Below, piece by piece: positions 34,393 to 43,824 of a stretch of DNA of 64,000 bases. The position numbers and the translations under genes were made by a program. The stretch's first letter is position 1, and every line of letters starts with the position of its first letter. Source of the DNA: Neobacillus massiliamazoniensis (GTDB taxonomy: Bacteria > Bacillota > Bacilli > Bacillales > Cytobacillaceae); the NCBI RefSeq assembly GCF_001048695.1, contig NZ_CVRB01000002.1:744001-808000 (forward strand), in the 5' to 3' direction. Under the pieces are notes generated by a model. It had not been told where the DNA came from, did no database searches, and saw only the letters and a program-made list of their open reading frames with translations.

Positions 34393-34644
34393 CTATAGAA
34401 ACTCTTGCATATTTCTCTGAATTGAACGTTTTTTTAATGTTCCGGAGGCAATAGGGGATAAATATACATAATCAGATGTAATAATGACTGATTTAAATAT
34501 TTTTTTGGAAAGATTTATTACCTTATTTTGATGCCGGTTAAGAAATTCTAAAAAGAGCTCTGAAGAACTTACGCTCTCTTGATCCAGAATGGCAATAATA
34601 TCCTTCGCCCGTATATTAAGGTCCTCTCCAATATGAATATACAC
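34393..34644 (-). CDS. remB: RemB/YaaB-type extracellular matrix regulator (DUF370)
   Basis: The 83-residue protein starts VYIHIGEDLNIRAKDI (GTG start at 34644, seven bases after GAGGG) and ends with SGTLKKRS, like YaaB. A longer frame to 34689 would overlap recF by 35 bases and lacks a ribosome site. In Bacillus the homologue lies at the same place between recF and gyrB; RemA/RemB proteins regulate matrix genes. Relatedness to B. subtilis YaaB is clear in both ends but moderate in the middle. Confidence 0.85.
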   Translation of the reverse strand: MYIHIGEDLNIRAKDIIAILDQESVSSSELFLEFLNRHQNKVINLSKKIFKSVIITSDYVYLSPIASGTLKKRSIQRNMQEFL

Positions 34645-34654
34645 TTTCTCACCC

Positions 34655-35773
34655 TCAATTAACTTTCTTAATGACACCAGACTCGACAATAAATGTTGAA
34701 GCTTCCTTTAAAGTCTGATGGGCAATTCCATCGACATTAGTAGTAGTCACAAAAGTTTGAACCCTACCTTGGATGGTATTGAGAAGATGAGACTGGCGAT
34801 AATCATCCAATTCAGATAAAACATCATCAAGCAATAAAACGGGGTATTCCCCGATTTCAGAATAAATTAACTCAATTTCCGCAAGTTTAACTGAGAGGGC
34901 GGTTGTCCGCTGCTGACCTTGGGAACCAAAGGTTTGAACATCGCGTTTATTAACAAAAAACAATAAATCATCTCGATGGGGCCCAAATAGAGTCGTTCCA
35001 CGCTCAATTTCCCGCTCCATTACTTTGTTGAATTTGTCTTGAAAGCTTGTTACCATTTTCGACAAATCTTGTTCTTCACATACATCCACTGACGGTTTAT
35101 ACTCGATTTCAAGTGTTTCGAGTCCTCGGGAAATGCCATGATGGATCGGCTGAGCCCATTTTTCAAGCAATCGTAAAAATTCAAACCTTTTGGCTACAAT
35201 TTTTACGGCTGTTTGTATAAACTGCTCAGTTAAGATTTCCAGCATGGTTTGATCGGTCTGCTTTTTTATTTGCATCATTTTCAAATAATGATTTCGTTGT
35301 TGAAGTATTTTTTGATATTGACTCATATCATGTAAATAAATTGGCGAAACCTGGCCAATTTCCATGTCAATAAAGCGCCGTCTTATTTGCGGATTGCCTT
35401 TCACCAGGCTGAGGTCCTCCGGAGCAAACATTACCACATTAAAATTCCCAACATATTGACTTAACCGCTGCTGTTCAATATGGTTGCATTTTGCTTTTTT
35501 TCCCTTTTTGGAAATGACCAATTCAAGTGGGAGAGAGCTGTACTGTTTTTGGATTCTACCTTCTATTTTAGCATAATTTTGGTCCCAACGAATTAATTCT
35601 TTATCATTTGATGTCCTGTGGGACTTTGCCATCGCTAAAACGTAAATTGACTCCATCACATTTGTTTTTCCTTGGGCATTCTCACCTAAAATAACATTCA
35701 CTTTATTTTCAAACTCTATCGTTAATTCTTCATAATTCCGATAATTTTTTAATGCTAATTGTTCAATGTGCAT
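34655..35773 (-). CDS. recF: Recombination mediator RecF
   Basis: An SMC-like ATPase (372 residues) that loads RecA at gaps. Walker A is [13 protein letters not shown]. The signature motif is [11 protein letters not shown], and Walker B is [14 protein letters not shown]. The gene lies between rlbA and remB in the conserved dnaA operon order. Confidence 0.97.
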   Translation of the reverse strand: MHIEQLALKNYRNYEELTIEFENKVNVILGENAQGKTNVMESIYVLAMAKSHRTSNDKELIRWDQNYAKIEGRIQKQYSSLPLELVISKKGKKAKCNHIEQQRLSQYVGNFNVVMFAPEDLSLVKGNPQIRRRFIDMEIGQVSPIYLHDMSQYQKILQQRNHYLKMMQIKKQTDQTMLEILTEQFIQTAVKIVAKRFEFLRLLEKWAQPIHHGISRGLETLEIEYKPSVDVCEEQDLSKMVTSFQDKFNKVMEREIERGTTLFGPHRDDLLFFVNKRDVQTFGSQGQQRTTALSVKLAEIELIYSEIGEYPVLLLDDVLSELDDYRQSHLLNTIQGRVQTFVTTTNVDGIAHQTLKEASTFIVESGVIKKVN

Positions 35774-35795
35774 GAACTAAACATCCTTTGGAATT

Positions 35796-36008
35796 TTACG
35801 TGATCAAAAAGTCTCCGAATCCGGGAATTCGAACCTTGTCACCCGAGCGCAGCTTTCTTCCTCTTCTTTGATCTTGTTCACCGTTAATAAATATTTCATT
35901 TTCACTTAAAAACCATTTTGCCATTCCACCTGTCTGAATTACATCGGCCAATTTTAAAAATTGCCCTAACGTAATGAATTCCGTATCAATTTTAATTTTA
36001 TCAGGCAT
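35796..36008 (-). CDS. rlbA: S4-domain RNA-binding protein RlbA (YaaA)
   Basis: A 70-residue protein made of one S4 RNA-binding domain (FLKLADVIQTGGMAKWF, INGEQDQRRGRKLRSGDKV). Homologues between dnaN and recF in Bacillus are linked to ribosome assembly. Complete and of usual length. Confidence 0.93.
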   Translation of the reverse strand: MPDKIKIDTEFITLGQFLKLADVIQTGGMAKWFLSENEIFINGEQDQRRGRKLRSGDKVRIPGFGDFLIT

Positions 36009-36083
36009 CCTGTCACACTCTTTTCTAAAAATGGTCTCAATACTTTATTTTACTAAATAATCCTTTAAGATACAAAGGAAACC

Positions 36084-36207
36084 GAAAAGCGGAAGGTACC
36101 CGTTTAGCAAAGTTCATACGTCGCTGGGTGCCGCCGCCGAAAAACTCACGTTTTTCGGCGTACGAGGTATCGCTTCCGAAGCTTACTCTTATGGAGCTGG
36201 ACAATTC
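36084..36207. repeat. Repeat C, copy upstream of rlbA
   Basis: About 125 bases starting AAAAGCGGAAGG and ending CTTATGGAGCTGGACAATTC. It contains GAGGTATCGCTTCCGAAGCTT and a strong inner hairpin (CCGAAAAACTCACGTTTTTCGG). The right half matches, inverted, the sequence at 63930-64000. Confidence 0.75.
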
Positions 36208-36239
36208 TCTAAGTCTAACGATATAAATTCAGTCCATAT

Positions 36240-36268
36240 AAGAAAGCCGCCATTAAACTGGCGGCCAT
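36240..36268 (-). terminator. Terminator after dnaN
   Basis: Stem GGCCGCCAGT / ATGGCGGC followed by TTTCTTA on the minus strand, 17 bases past the dnaN stop. Confidence 0.8.
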
Positions 36269-36284
36269 ATAGGTTTTGTCTGAT

Positions 36285-37421
36285 TTAGTACGTTCTTACC
36301 GGCAAAATAAGCTGTAAAATCGTTTCATCGTGAAGTGGGCGGATTACGAAGGGACGCATCGCTCCGGTAAAGTTAATTCGAATATCTGTTCCTTCAAGTG
36401 CTTTTAATGCATCCATCATATATTTCGCACTAAAGGAGATTTTTAATTCCTCTCCATCAATCGATTGACTTTGAATTTCTTCGACAACCTTTCCGATTTC
36501 AGGGGTATTGGAGGATATTTCAATCACTCCTCCTTCATTAGTCGCTAACTTGACGACATTATTTCTTCCTTCACGTGCTAATAATGATGCACGATCAATT
36601 GCCTGAAGAAATTCTTTTGTATTGACTGTCACATCCGTTTTACTTTCAGAAGGGATTAATCTCGATGTATCAGGATAATTACCTTCTAATAATCTTGAGA
36701 AAAATAATAAGTGCTTTGCTTTAAATAAAATTTGATTTTCGGTAATAACAATATCAATCGGATCATTGCTATCATCAATAATTTTACTTAATTCATTCAA
36801 GCTTTTCCCAGGAATGACCACGTTGTAGCTTTCATGAATTTCCGTTTCAATTTTTGCCTTCCGTAGAGCAAGGCGATGACTATCTGTTGCAATACAGGTT
36901 AATTCCCCATTCTCAACCTTCCAGTTTACACCTGTCAAGATGGGGCGTGTTTCTGAGGTTGACACTGCAAAAAAGGTTTGCCGAATCATCGCTTTTAGTA
37001 AATCCGTTGCAATATGAAATTTATTATTTTCTTCAATTTGTGGCAAATGAGGATATTCTTCTGCATCAAGACCGTTTAGATTAAATTCTGATTTCCCAGA
37101 TCGAATAACGGTTTGCAAGTGATTAAGAACCTCTATTTCAACTGAATCAGTAGGTAATTTCTTTACAATTTCACTGAAGAATCTTGCCTGAAGTACAATG
37201 GATCCCGTTTGTTTGATTTCGACAATTTCATTCCCTGCTTCCTCTTTTGGAATAAAAGATTCAATTGAAACATCAGAATCACTGCCGGTTAACGTAACAC
37301 CATCTTCTGTTGTTGTAATTTTAATACCTGTTAAAATCGGAATCGTTGTTCTACTTGTGACTGCTTTCATTACATCTTGAACACTTTGAACGAGGCGGTC
37401 CCGTTGGATTATAAATCTCAT
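36285..37421 (-). CDS. dnaN: DNA polymerase III sliding clamp (beta)
   Basis: The 378-residue clamp keeps the polymerase on DNA. It opens MRFIIQRDRLVQSVQDVMKAV and ends with the hydrophobic-pocket tail RPFVIRP..LILPVRTY typical of DnaN. It follows dnaA after the 182-base oriC2 region. Confidence 0.98.
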   Translation of the reverse strand: MRFIIQRDRLVQSVQDVMKAVTSRTTIPILTGIKITTTEDGVTLTGSDSDVSIESFIPKEEAGNEIVEIKQTGSIVLQARFFSEIVKKLPTDSVEIEVLNHLQTVIRSGKSEFNLNGLDAEEYPHLPQIEENNKFHIATDLLKAMIRQTFFAVSTSETRPILTGVNWKVENGELTCIATDSHRLALRKAKIETEIHESYNVVIPGKSLNELSKIIDDSNDPIDIVITENQILFKAKHLLFFSRLLEGNYPDTSRLIPSESKTDVTVNTKEFLQAIDRASLLAREGRNNVVKLATNEGGVIEISSNTPEIGKVVEEIQSQSIDGEELKISFSAKYMMDALKALEGTDIRINFTGAMRPFVIRPLHDETILQLILPVRTY

Positions 37422-37437
37422 TTTTTAATCCTCCGAA

Positions 37438-37484
37438 TAACATATTTTTTAAAGCATTAACATATAATATTTTTTTAAAAAAAA
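37438..37484. promoter_or_regulatory. oriC DNA unwinding element (AT-rich)
   Basis: Almost purely A/T (TTTTTTTAAAAAAAATA and CATATAATAT) between the DnaA-trio and dnaN. This is where strand opening is expected in the Bacillus oriC. Confidence 0.85.
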
Positions 37485-37606
37485 TAGAAGAAGTACTAGT
37501 AGGGCTTGTTAGTATGTGGATAACCTCCTATTTCAAAGGAAAGACAGTCTATCCACATGTGGACAGACTGTGCGTAATTCATTAGAAGTTATTCACATGT
37601 GCATTA
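37485..37606 (-). other. oriC2: DnaA-trio, GC-rich cluster and DnaA boxes between dnaA and dnaN
   Basis: On the strand reading towards dnaN: box-like TAATGCACA and TGTGAATAA (37589-37597), CTATCCACA (37549-37557, other strand) with the facing TGTGGACAG, a perfect TTATCCACA (37515-37523), then the GC-rich AAGCCC. These are followed by six trinucleotides CTA CTA GTA CTT CTT CTA (37485-37502) directly before the AT-rich element. This is the full basal unwinding layout known from Bacillus subtilis. Confidence 0.92.
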
Positions 37607-38950
37607 AACTTTCAACAGCTCATTTAATTCTTTAACTTGTTTTTGCAGCTGTGAATCTGACTGAAGCAGCTTTGATATTTTTTCATGGGCATGGATAACG
37701 GTTGTGTGATCTCTGCCGCCAAATTCTTCTCCTATTTTCGGCAAAGAACAGTCGGTTAATTCGCGTGACAAATACATGGCAACTTGCCTTGGGAATGCTA
37801 CGGATTTCGTTCTCTTTTTCGCTTTAAAATCTTCAAGCTTAATACTATAATGTTCGCCGACGACCCTTTGAATTTCATGAATGGTAATAACCCTTGGTTT
37901 TGAACTTGGGATAATATCCTTTAGGGCCTCTGCAGCTAGATCTGCATTTATATCTTTATTAATTAACGAGGAGTACGCTACGACACGAATCAACGCTCCC
38001 TCGAGTTCACGAATGTTAGAATCAATTTGATTGGCAATATAAAGCATGACTTCATTTGGGATATCCAAGCCTTCTGCTTTTGCCTTTTTACGAAGAATGG
38101 CAATCCTTGTTTCTAAATCTGGCGGTGTAATATCCGTAATTAATCCCCATTCAAACCTTGACCGCAGCCGATCCTCTAATGTCGGAATTTCCCTTGGTGG
38201 ACGGTCGCTGGAGATAATAATTTGCTTGCTTTCTTCATGAAGGGTATTAAAGGTATGAAAAAATTCCTCTTGTGTTGATTCTTTTCCCGCTAAAAACTGA
38301 ATATCATCTATTAGTAAAACATCCACGTTTCGATATTTGTTGCGGAAATTCTCAGCTTTATTGTCACGAATCGAGTTAATGAACTCATTTGTAAATTTCT
38401 CAGATGATAAATAAACGACTTTTGCTGAAGGATTATGTTCTAGCACATAATGGCCAATCGCATGCATTAAGTGTGTTTTCCCTAATCCAACACCCCCGTA
38501 AATAAACAAGGGATTGTAGGCTTTGGCTGGAGCCTCCGCCACAGCTAGAGAGGCAGCGTGGGCAAAACGGTTTCCTGCACCAATAACAAATGTATCAAAG
38601 GTGTACTTTGGAATGAGTACGCTTTGAGGCAACTCATTATGATCATCATCATTTTTAGCCTTTTTAGGAGCAGCCAGTACTACTTGCCCTTCCTCATTTT
38701 GATTATGCGGAATAATAAATTTAACAGATAACTCTTCACCGGTTATTTCATAGAGAATGCCGGAAATTAACTGGGAATAACGCTCTTCCAACCAATCACG
38801 TGCAAATTCATTTGGAGCTGTAATTACCAGTAAATCTCCTTTAAGAGAGTGGGCCTTAGTCGACTTAAGCCATGTGTCAAAGCTAGGCTTGCTTATCTTC
38901 TTCTCAATGTCGGTCAGAGCTCTATTCCAAAGATCCGCAATATTTTCCAA
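37604..38950 (-). CDS. dnaA: Chromosomal replication initiator DnaA
   Basis: The 448-residue initiator. Walker A is [15 protein letters not shown], Walker B is [13 protein letters not shown], and the box-binding helix-turn-helix signature is [15 protein letters not shown]. Translation starts at a TTG (38950) after AAAGGAGGG. Domain II (about residues 85-108, [11 protein letters not shown]) is short. Its own gene is flanked by DnaA boxes on both sides, allowing autoregulation. Confidence 0.98.
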   Translation of the reverse strand: MENIADLWNRALTDIEKKISKPSFDTWLKSTKAHSLKGDLLVITAPNEFARDWLEERYSQLISGILYEITGEELSVKFIIPHNQNEEGQVVLAAPKKAKNDDDHNELPQSVLIPKYTFDTFVIGAGNRFAHAASLAVAEAPAKAYNPLFIYGGVGLGKTHLMHAIGHYVLEHNPSAKVVYLSSEKFTNEFINSIRDNKAENFRNKYRNVDVLLIDDIQFLAGKESTQEEFFHTFNTLHEESKQIIISSDRPPREIPTLEDRLRSRFEWGLITDITPPDLETRIAILRKKAKAEGLDIPNEVMLYIANQIDSNIRELEGALIRVVAYSSLINKDINADLAAEALKDIIPSSKPRVITIHEIQRVVGEHYSIKLEDFKAKKRTKSVAFPRQVAMYLSRELTDCSLPKIGEEFGGRDHTTVIHAHEKISKLLQSDSQLQKQVKELNELLKV

Positions 38951-39572
38951 CGGATAACCCTCCTTTTTTTATATTTTTCGTACATATATGTCTTGCTCCA
39001 TTCTGTCTGTTAAAAAATCGAATAGACAATAGGTTCACGTTTCTTCCTTTTATCCAATTAGCGAATCGTTTCGTTTAATATCAGCAAAAATAGGCTGTAT
39101 AACCTATGAATTTATAAATATACGAAACAATGATTGTGGAAAACATATTATAAGGAAATAAAGTGGAGTTTCGACAATATCCACTACCTGTGGACAAGTT
39201 TCTGCAGAACCCTAGAATAACCTATCCACATCTTATCCACATTGTGTGGATAAACTAATTCTTGGATATTATTATTCAGAGTGAAAACACAAATATAATA
39301 TCAAATTATAGCTAGGTTCGCAATGGGTTTTCGTAGTTTATCCACAACTGTAACATTCTGTGCATGAAAATTGTCCACAGGTGGTTGTCTTGTGAAAAAA
39401 ATGTCAATATCTTGTGTAAAAGCTGAAAAAAATGTCGATATTTTATCCACAAGCAAAAAATGGAGATATTCTGTTCAAAATGAATGACAAACGGATATTT
39501 CAATCCGGCAATAGGAGCTGCACCATAAAGTAATAAAAATATTGGAAATAAGGGACAATATTTGGAGAGTGG
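38951..39572. other. oriC1: DnaA-box cluster upstream of dnaA
   Basis: About 620 bases with no gene. Perfect boxes TTATCCACA/TGTGGATAA occur at 39233-39241, 39245-39253 (facing), 39338-39346 and 39443-39451. Near-perfect ones occur at 39189-39197 (TGTGGACAA), 39222-39230 (CTATCCACA) and 39371-39379 (TTGTCCACA). Together with the dnaA-dnaN gap this forms the bipartite oriC. Confidence 0.92.
39169..39178 (-). promoter_or_regulatory. Possible Spo0A box in oriC1
   Basis: Minus-strand TTGTCGAAAC matches the 0A-box core TGTCGAA. It lies 11 bases from the first DnaA box of oriC1. In Bacillus subtilis, Spo0A boxes in the origin limit initiation; the match is short, so this is tentative. Confidence 0.4.
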
Positions 39573-39602
39573 TTGACAATTGCAGAGAGACATCTTTATA
39601 AT
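39573..39602 (+). promoter_or_regulatory. rpmH: rpmH promoter
   Basis: TTGACA (39573-39578), an 18-base spacer and TATAAT (39597-39602): both hexamers are consensus. It lies 57 bases before the rpmH start and points away from oriC. Confidence 0.85.
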
Positions 39603-39658
39603 AAGTTAGACTGTCTGTGTTAAATTTAGAAGGCTATTCCTCAGGGAGGTGTCATATA

Positions 39659-39793
39659 ATGAAAAGAACATATCAACCAAATAAACGCAAACATAGTAAA
39701 GTTCACGGTTTCCGCAGTCGTATGAGTTCAGCAAACGGACGTAAAGTTCTTGCTCGTCGTCGTCGTAAAGGAAGAAAAGTATTATCAGCTTAG
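39659..39793 (+). CDS. rpmH: 50S ribosomal protein L34
   Basis: A 44-residue, strongly basic protein: [18 protein letters not shown] at the start and [15 protein letters not shown] at the end, the L34 signature. A strong GGGAGGTG ribosome site precedes the ATG at 39659. It is the first gene on the right arm, divergent from dnaA. Confidence 0.98.
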   Translation: MKRTYQPNKRKHSKVHGFRSRMSSANGRKVLARRRRKGRKVLSA

Positions 39794-39822
39794 ACCACTG
39801 AAACGTCTCAGTGGTCTTTTTT
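39793..39822 (+). terminator. Terminator after rpmH
   Basis: Stem GACCACTGA / TCAGTGGTC followed by TTTTTT, overlapping the rpmH stop codon. It probably lets most transcripts end after L34 while some continue to rnpA. Confidence 0.88.
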
Positions 39823-39838
39823 CTAATATTAGAAAGAA

Positions 39839-39965
39839 GAAAAGCGGAAGCGCCTTGATCAGGGGCGACAGGCATAAGACGAGCTGGCAGGAAGGTTGCT
39901 TTTTAACCTTCAAGACGGTTTGGCTTATGACCCCGAGCCCCTAGGCGTTGCAGCTAACTAGCTTA
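39839..39965. repeat. Repeat B, long copy between rpmH and rnpA
   Basis: Begins AAAAGCGGAAGCGCCTTGAT and ends GAGCCCCTAGGCGTTGCAGCT. Inner words GACAGGCATAAGACGAGC and TTGGCTTATGACCCCGAG are shared with the copies at 49498 and 52906. Arms are inverted and can fold into a long hairpin. Confidence 0.85.
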
Positions 39966-40024
39966 AAGGCGCTATGCATGTTTTGGAAATTGCACCTTAG
40001 ACTAGGATGTTAGAGGGTGTTTTT

Positions 40025-40387
40025 ATGAAAAAGGAATTGCGTATTAAAAGAAATAAAGACTTTCAAGCAGCTTTTCAGAAAGGACGATCCTTTGCGAATC
40101 GGCAATTTGTCGTCTATGTATTAGGGAAAGAAGGCCAGGAGTCTTTTCGGATAGGGCTGTCTGTCAGCAAGAAAATCGGCAATGCTGTCACACGAAACCA
40201 AATAAAAAGATACATAAGACAATCCATATTTGAACTTAAGGATCAATTGCGAACAGGGAATGACTACGTCATCATTGCCAGGAAGCCCGTCAAAGAAATG
40301 GACTTTTTTGAGGTGAAAAAGAGCCTTATTCATGTCCTAAAGGTCGGAAAGGTTTTACAACTGCAAAAAGAAGGTCAAAATAGTTGA
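40025..40387 (+). CDS. rnpA: Ribonuclease P protein component
   Basis: The 120-residue basic protein assists the RNase P RNA in maturing tRNA 5' ends. The family motif is [14 protein letters not shown], with [18 protein letters not shown] at the N-terminus. I start at the ATG at 40025 after AGAGGGTG; an upstream TTG frame at 40007 has no ribosome site. It keeps the usual place between rpmH and yidC. Confidence 0.95.
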   Translation: MKKELRIKRNKDFQAAFQKGRSFANRQFVVYVLGKEGQESFRIGLSVSKKIGNAVTRNQIKRYIRQSIFELKDQLRTGNDYVIIARKPVKEMDFFEVKKSLIHVLKVGKVLQLQKEGQNS

Positions 40388-40458
40388 GAAATAGACAAAA
40401 ATAAAATTATTTTTGGCCATAACATAACGATATACTTATTCCAAGGAGGAAAATACGG

Positions 40459-41238
40459 TTGAAAAAACGAATATTATTTTTGATTAGTATACTCTCATTG
40501 TTCGTTCTGTTAGCAGGATGCAGTCAAGTTAATCAGCCGATTACCCCGGAAAGTAAGGGATTTTGGAATCAATTTATTGTCTACCCATTATCCTGGCTGA
40601 TTAAGGAAGTAGCACATTTACTTTGGGGCAGTTATGGGTTATCGATTATAGTTGTAACTATTTTGATCCGCCTTGCGATTTTACCGCTGATGATTAAGCA
40701 GACTAGAAACGCAAAAGCCACGCAGGCATTGCAGCCGGAATTGCAAGCGCTTAAGAAGAAATACAGCTCGAAGGATCAATTGACACAGCAAAAAATGCAG
40801 CAGGAACAAATGGCGCTTTTTCAAAAACATGGGGTTAATCCCCTAGCAGGTTGTTTTCCTTTGCTCATTCAAATGCCAATAATTATTGGTTTTTACCAGG
40901 CGATTTCAAGAACGAGGGCTATCGCCCAAGATACATTTCTATGGTTTGATTTAGGGTATAAGGATCCATACTATATTTTGCCGATTATTGCTGGAATCAC
41001 TACATTTATTCAGCAAAAAATGATGATGGCCGGAACGGAAAAACAGAACCCGCAAATGGCGATGATGGTTTGGACGATGCCGGTGATGATTGTCTTTTTT
41101 GCTTTCAATGTCCCGTCAGCCCTTTCACTATATTGGGTCGTAGGGAATATATTCATGATTATTCAAACATATTTTACTAAAGGTCCTGAACTGAAAAAAT
41201 CTTCAGAGACCGGTATTGCGGGAGGAGCAAAAAAGTGA
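40459..41238 (+). CDS. yidC: Membrane protein insertase YidC (SpoIIIJ type)
   Basis: A 259-residue Oxa1/YidC lipoprotein: TTG start after AAGGAGG, signal peptide with lipobox LAGC (Cys21), and five hydrophobic segments. The conserved membrane-groove region is [19 protein letters not shown]. It inserts proteins with or without Sec, and its SpoIIIJ orthologue is needed for sigma-G activation in the forespore. The lysine-rich C-terminus suits ribosome contact. It overlaps jag by 4 bases. Confidence 0.96.
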   Translation: MKKRILFLISILSLFVLLAGCSQVNQPITPESKGFWNQFIVYPLSWLIKEVAHLLWGSYGLSIIVVTILIRLAILPLMIKQTRNAKATQALQPELQALKKKYSSKDQLTQQKMQQEQMALFQKHGVNPLAGCFPLLIQMPIIIGFYQAISRTRAIAQDTFLWFDLGYKDPYYILPIIAGITTFIQQKMMMAGTEKQNPQMAMMVWTMPVMIVFFAFNVPSALSLYWVVGNIFMIIQTYFTKGPELKKSSETGIAGGAKK

Positions 41239-41858
41239 ACCAGGTAACTGCTACAGGACAAACTGTCGAAGAAGCAGTAGAATCAGCTTTAGCTCAATTA
41301 AAGACAACAAAGGACCGCACAGATGTCTCCATCATTGATGAGGGGAAAAAGGGGATTTTCGGAATTTTTGGATCGCGTCCTGCGGTTGTAAAAGTAACCG
41401 TTATCATTGATCCGTTAGAAGAGGCGAAAAAATTTCTGACTCAAGTGAGTGAACAAATGGGGGCGCCGGTGGAAATAGAAATCCGCCGTGATGGCAAACA
41501 AGTAAACTTTGTACTAACTGGAGAGAAAATTGCCCTTTTAATTGGAAAAAGAGGCCAAACGCTGAATTCATTGCAATATTTGACCCAGCTTGTAATCAAT
41601 CGGTATTCGAAGCAATATTTATCTGTCATTTTGGATGCAGAAGATTACCGAAATAGAAGGAACGAAACATTAATTCAATTAGCTAATCGCGTTGCCCAAA
41701 AGGCGTTAAAAACGGGTAAAGATGTTTCATTAGAGCCAATGCCTTCTTATGAGCGAAAAGTTATTCATACCGCTTTATCGGAAAACAATCGTGTAAAAAC
41801 ATCTTCTGACGGAACTGAACCGCATCGCTATGTTGTTATTACTCCGATAAGAAAATAA
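41235..41858 (+). CDS. khpB: RNA-binding protein KhpB (Jag)
   Basis: The 207-residue protein has a Jag N-terminal domain ([28 protein letters not shown]), a KH domain ([18 protein letters not shown]) and a C-terminal R3H domain ([22 protein letters not shown]). A GTG start overlaps the yidC stop (translation coupling). It is an RNA-binding partner of KhpA that affects cell envelope and sporulation in relatives. Confidence 0.95.
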   Translation: MNQVTATGQTVEEAVESALAQLKTTKDRTDVSIIDEGKKGIFGIFGSRPAVVKVTVIIDPLEEAKKFLTQVSEQMGAPVEIEIRRDGKQVNFVLTGEKIALLIGKRGQTLNSLQYLTQLVINRYSKQYLSVILDAEDYRNRRNETLIQLANRVAQKALKTGKDVSLEPMPSYERKVIHTALSENNRVKTSSDGTEPHRYVVITPIRK

Positions 41859-41872
41859 GCATTTCTAAAGAA

Positions 41873-41907
41873 GGGCATCCTATCACATTTGATAGGGTGT
41901 TTTTTTG
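41873..41907 (+). terminator. Terminator after jag
   Basis: Stem GCATCCTATCA / TGATAGGGTGT followed by TTTTTTT. Confidence 0.88.
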
Positions 41908-41913
41908 TTGGGC

Positions 41914-42163
41914 TGTCCCAAAATGTGACAGGCACCACTATTTGTACTAAGTTCATGATAACCGCAATGTTGATTTCCGCTCCAGGCGCTCGACTCCTGC
42001 GGGAGTACGGGGCAGGGGAGACCCCGCAGGCGCAATAGCGCCGAGGAGGCTCCCCGAACCGCCCGCGGAAAGCGAGCGCCTGGAGCGGAAATCAACAGAC
42101 AAGTTTTAACAGACCATTAATAAAAGGGGGTGCCCTAAAAGTTTTGGGACACCCTCTTTTTTG
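41914..42163. repeat. Split repeat with TGTCCCAAAA / TTTTGGGACA arms enclosing repeat A
   Basis: TGTCCCAAAA at 41914-41923 and its exact complement TTTTGGGACA at 42142-42151 bracket the repeat A copy. The right arm also folds as GGGTGCCCTAAAA / TTTTGGGACACCC followed by TTTTTT (a terminator at 42127-42162). It looks like one palindromic element interrupted by another. Confidence 0.6.
41951..42110 (+). repeat. Repeat A, full-length copy 2
   Basis: About 160 bases with perfect-looking inverted ends TTGATTTCCGCTCCAGGCGC and AGCGCCTGGAGCGGAAATCA. The core is GGGGCAGGGGAGACCCCGC and CCGAGGAGGCTCCCCG. Same family as 17083-17249. Confidence 0.88.
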
Positions 42164-42183
42164 TGGTTCAGAAATATATTGGG

Positions 42184-42273
42184 TGTGGATAGCAGACGGC
42201 TTTTTGTTTTATTGTTATTCACATGTGGATAAGCTAAAATAAAACGAGGATATTATGATTAAGTTGTGGATAA
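42184..42273. promoter_or_regulatory. DnaA-box cluster upstream of mnmE
   Basis: TGTGGATAG (42184-42192, one mismatch), TTATTCACA (42215-42223) directly abutting TGTGGATAA (42224-42232) head to head, and TGTGGATAA (42265-42273). Four box-like sites in 90 bases, about 110 bases before mnmE. Confidence 0.8.
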
Positions 42274-42380
42274 GCAGTGGTTAAATTGCTTTTTTCAATA
42301 GAAACAATGTGGTATTCTAGTAATTTGGAGTAAAAACTTTCGTTATTTTTATATAAATAAATTTCGATAAGGTGAGGTGA

Positions 42381-43772
42381 ATGAACATGGAATTTGATAC
42401 CATTGCAGCGATATCGACGCCCATGGGAGAGGGGGCGATCGCCATTGTCCGCTTAAGCGGGGATGATGCGATTCGAATTGCAAGTCAGCTATTTAGGGGA
42501 ATCCATGGTAAGAAGCTGACAGAAGTAGTATCCCATACGATTCATTATGGACATTTGGTGGATCCGAAGGACGGGCAAGTGGTGGAAGAGGTCATGGTGT
42601 CGGTGATGAAGGGACCAAAGACATTTACGAAAGAGGATGTTGTCGAAATTAATTGCCACGGTGGCATCGTATCTGTTAATCGGGTTCTAAAGCATGTGTT
42701 AAAGAACGGTGCAAGGTTAGCGGAACCAGGTGAATTTACGAAACGTGCTTTTCTAAATGGACGAATCGACTTATCACAGGCGGAAGCGGTAATGGATTTA
42801 ATTAGGGCGAAAACCGATCGGGCTATGAACTTAGCATTAGGCCAGATGGAGGGGCGTTTGTCCAAGCTTATTCGCAAGCTAAGACAAGAAATCTTAGAGA
42901 TTCTTGCCCATGTTGAAGTGAATATTGATTATCCTGAATATGATGATGTGGAAGAAATGACCCATAAAATGCTGAAGGAAAAGGCTTCCTATGTGCGGGA
43001 AGAAATCGAGAAGCTTTTGCAAACCTCTGAGCAGGGAAAAATTTTACGTGAAGGGCTTTCGACTGTCATTATCGGCCGGCCGAATGTTGGCAAATCTTCG
43101 TTATTAAACAGCCTTGTTCATGAAAACAAAGCCATTGTTACCGATATACCAGGAACGACACGCGATGTGATTGAAGAATATGTGAATGTCCGTGGAGTAC
43201 CGCTTAAGCTTGTCGATACAGCCGGAATTCGCGAAACAGAGGATATTGTGGAACGAATCGGGGTCGAACGATCACGTCAGGTGTTAAAAGAAGCAGATTT
43301 AATATTGCTTGTATTGAATTACGCTGATCAGTTAACAGCAGAGGATGAAAATCTTTTCAAGGCAGTTGAAGGGATGGACGTGATCGTCATTATCAATAAA
43401 ACTGACCTCCCTCAGCAAATCGACCTAGAGCGGGTAAAGGACCTAGCGGGCGAACATCGAATGGTTACGACATCCTTGTTGGAAGATCGCGGTGTCGATG
43501 AATTAGAGGATGCCATTTCTGCGTTATTTTTTGCCGGGGCTATTGAAGCAGGCGATCAAACCTATGTTTCAAACAGCCGCCATATTGCGTTGTTAAGTCA
43601 AAGCCTACAGGCGATCGAAGAAGCGTTAGATGGTGTTGAAATGGGAACACCGATTGATATTGTTCAAATAGATTTGACACGGACGTGGGAATTGCTTGGT
43701 GAGATCATTGGCGACAGCGTACACGAGAGCTTAATTGATCAGCTATTCTCACAGTTTTGCTTAGGAAAATAG
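42381..43772 (+). CDS. mnmE: tRNA modification GTPase MnmE
   Basis: The 463-residue GTPase works with MnmG to modify wobble uridine 34 of tRNAs. The N-terminal folate-binding region starts [23 protein letters not shown]. The inserted G domain has [25 protein letters not shown] and NKTD. The C-terminal catalytic Cys is in FCLGK. ATG at 42381 or the next at 42387; both fit the ribosome site. mnmG follows by 52 bases. Confidence 0.97.
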   Translation: MNMEFDTIAAISTPMGEGAIAIVRLSGDDAIRIASQLFRGIHGKKLTEVVSHTIHYGHLVDPKDGQVVEEVMVSVMKGPKTFTKEDVVEINCHGGIVSVNRVLKHVLKNGARLAEPGEFTKRAFLNGRIDLSQAEAVMDLIRAKTDRAMNLALGQMEGRLSKLIRKLRQEILEILAHVEVNIDYPEYDDVEEMTHKMLKEKASYVREEIEKLLQTSEQGKILREGLSTVIIGRPNVGKSSLLNSLVHENKAIVTDIPGTTRDVIEEYVNVRGVPLKLVDTAGIRETEDIVERIGVERSRQVLKEADLILLVLNYADQLTAEDENLFKAVEGMDVIVIINKTDLPQQIDLERVKDLAGEHRMVTTSLLEDRGVDELEDAISALFFAGAIEAGDQTYVSNSRHIALLSQSLQAIEEALDGVEMGTPIDIVQIDLTRTWELLGEIIGDSVHESLIDQLFSQFCLGK

Positions 43773-43824
43773 GTATGCAGAGGTCGGCAGTAAGGCGCCG
43801 ATGTAAAAAATGGAGGTTTAATCG

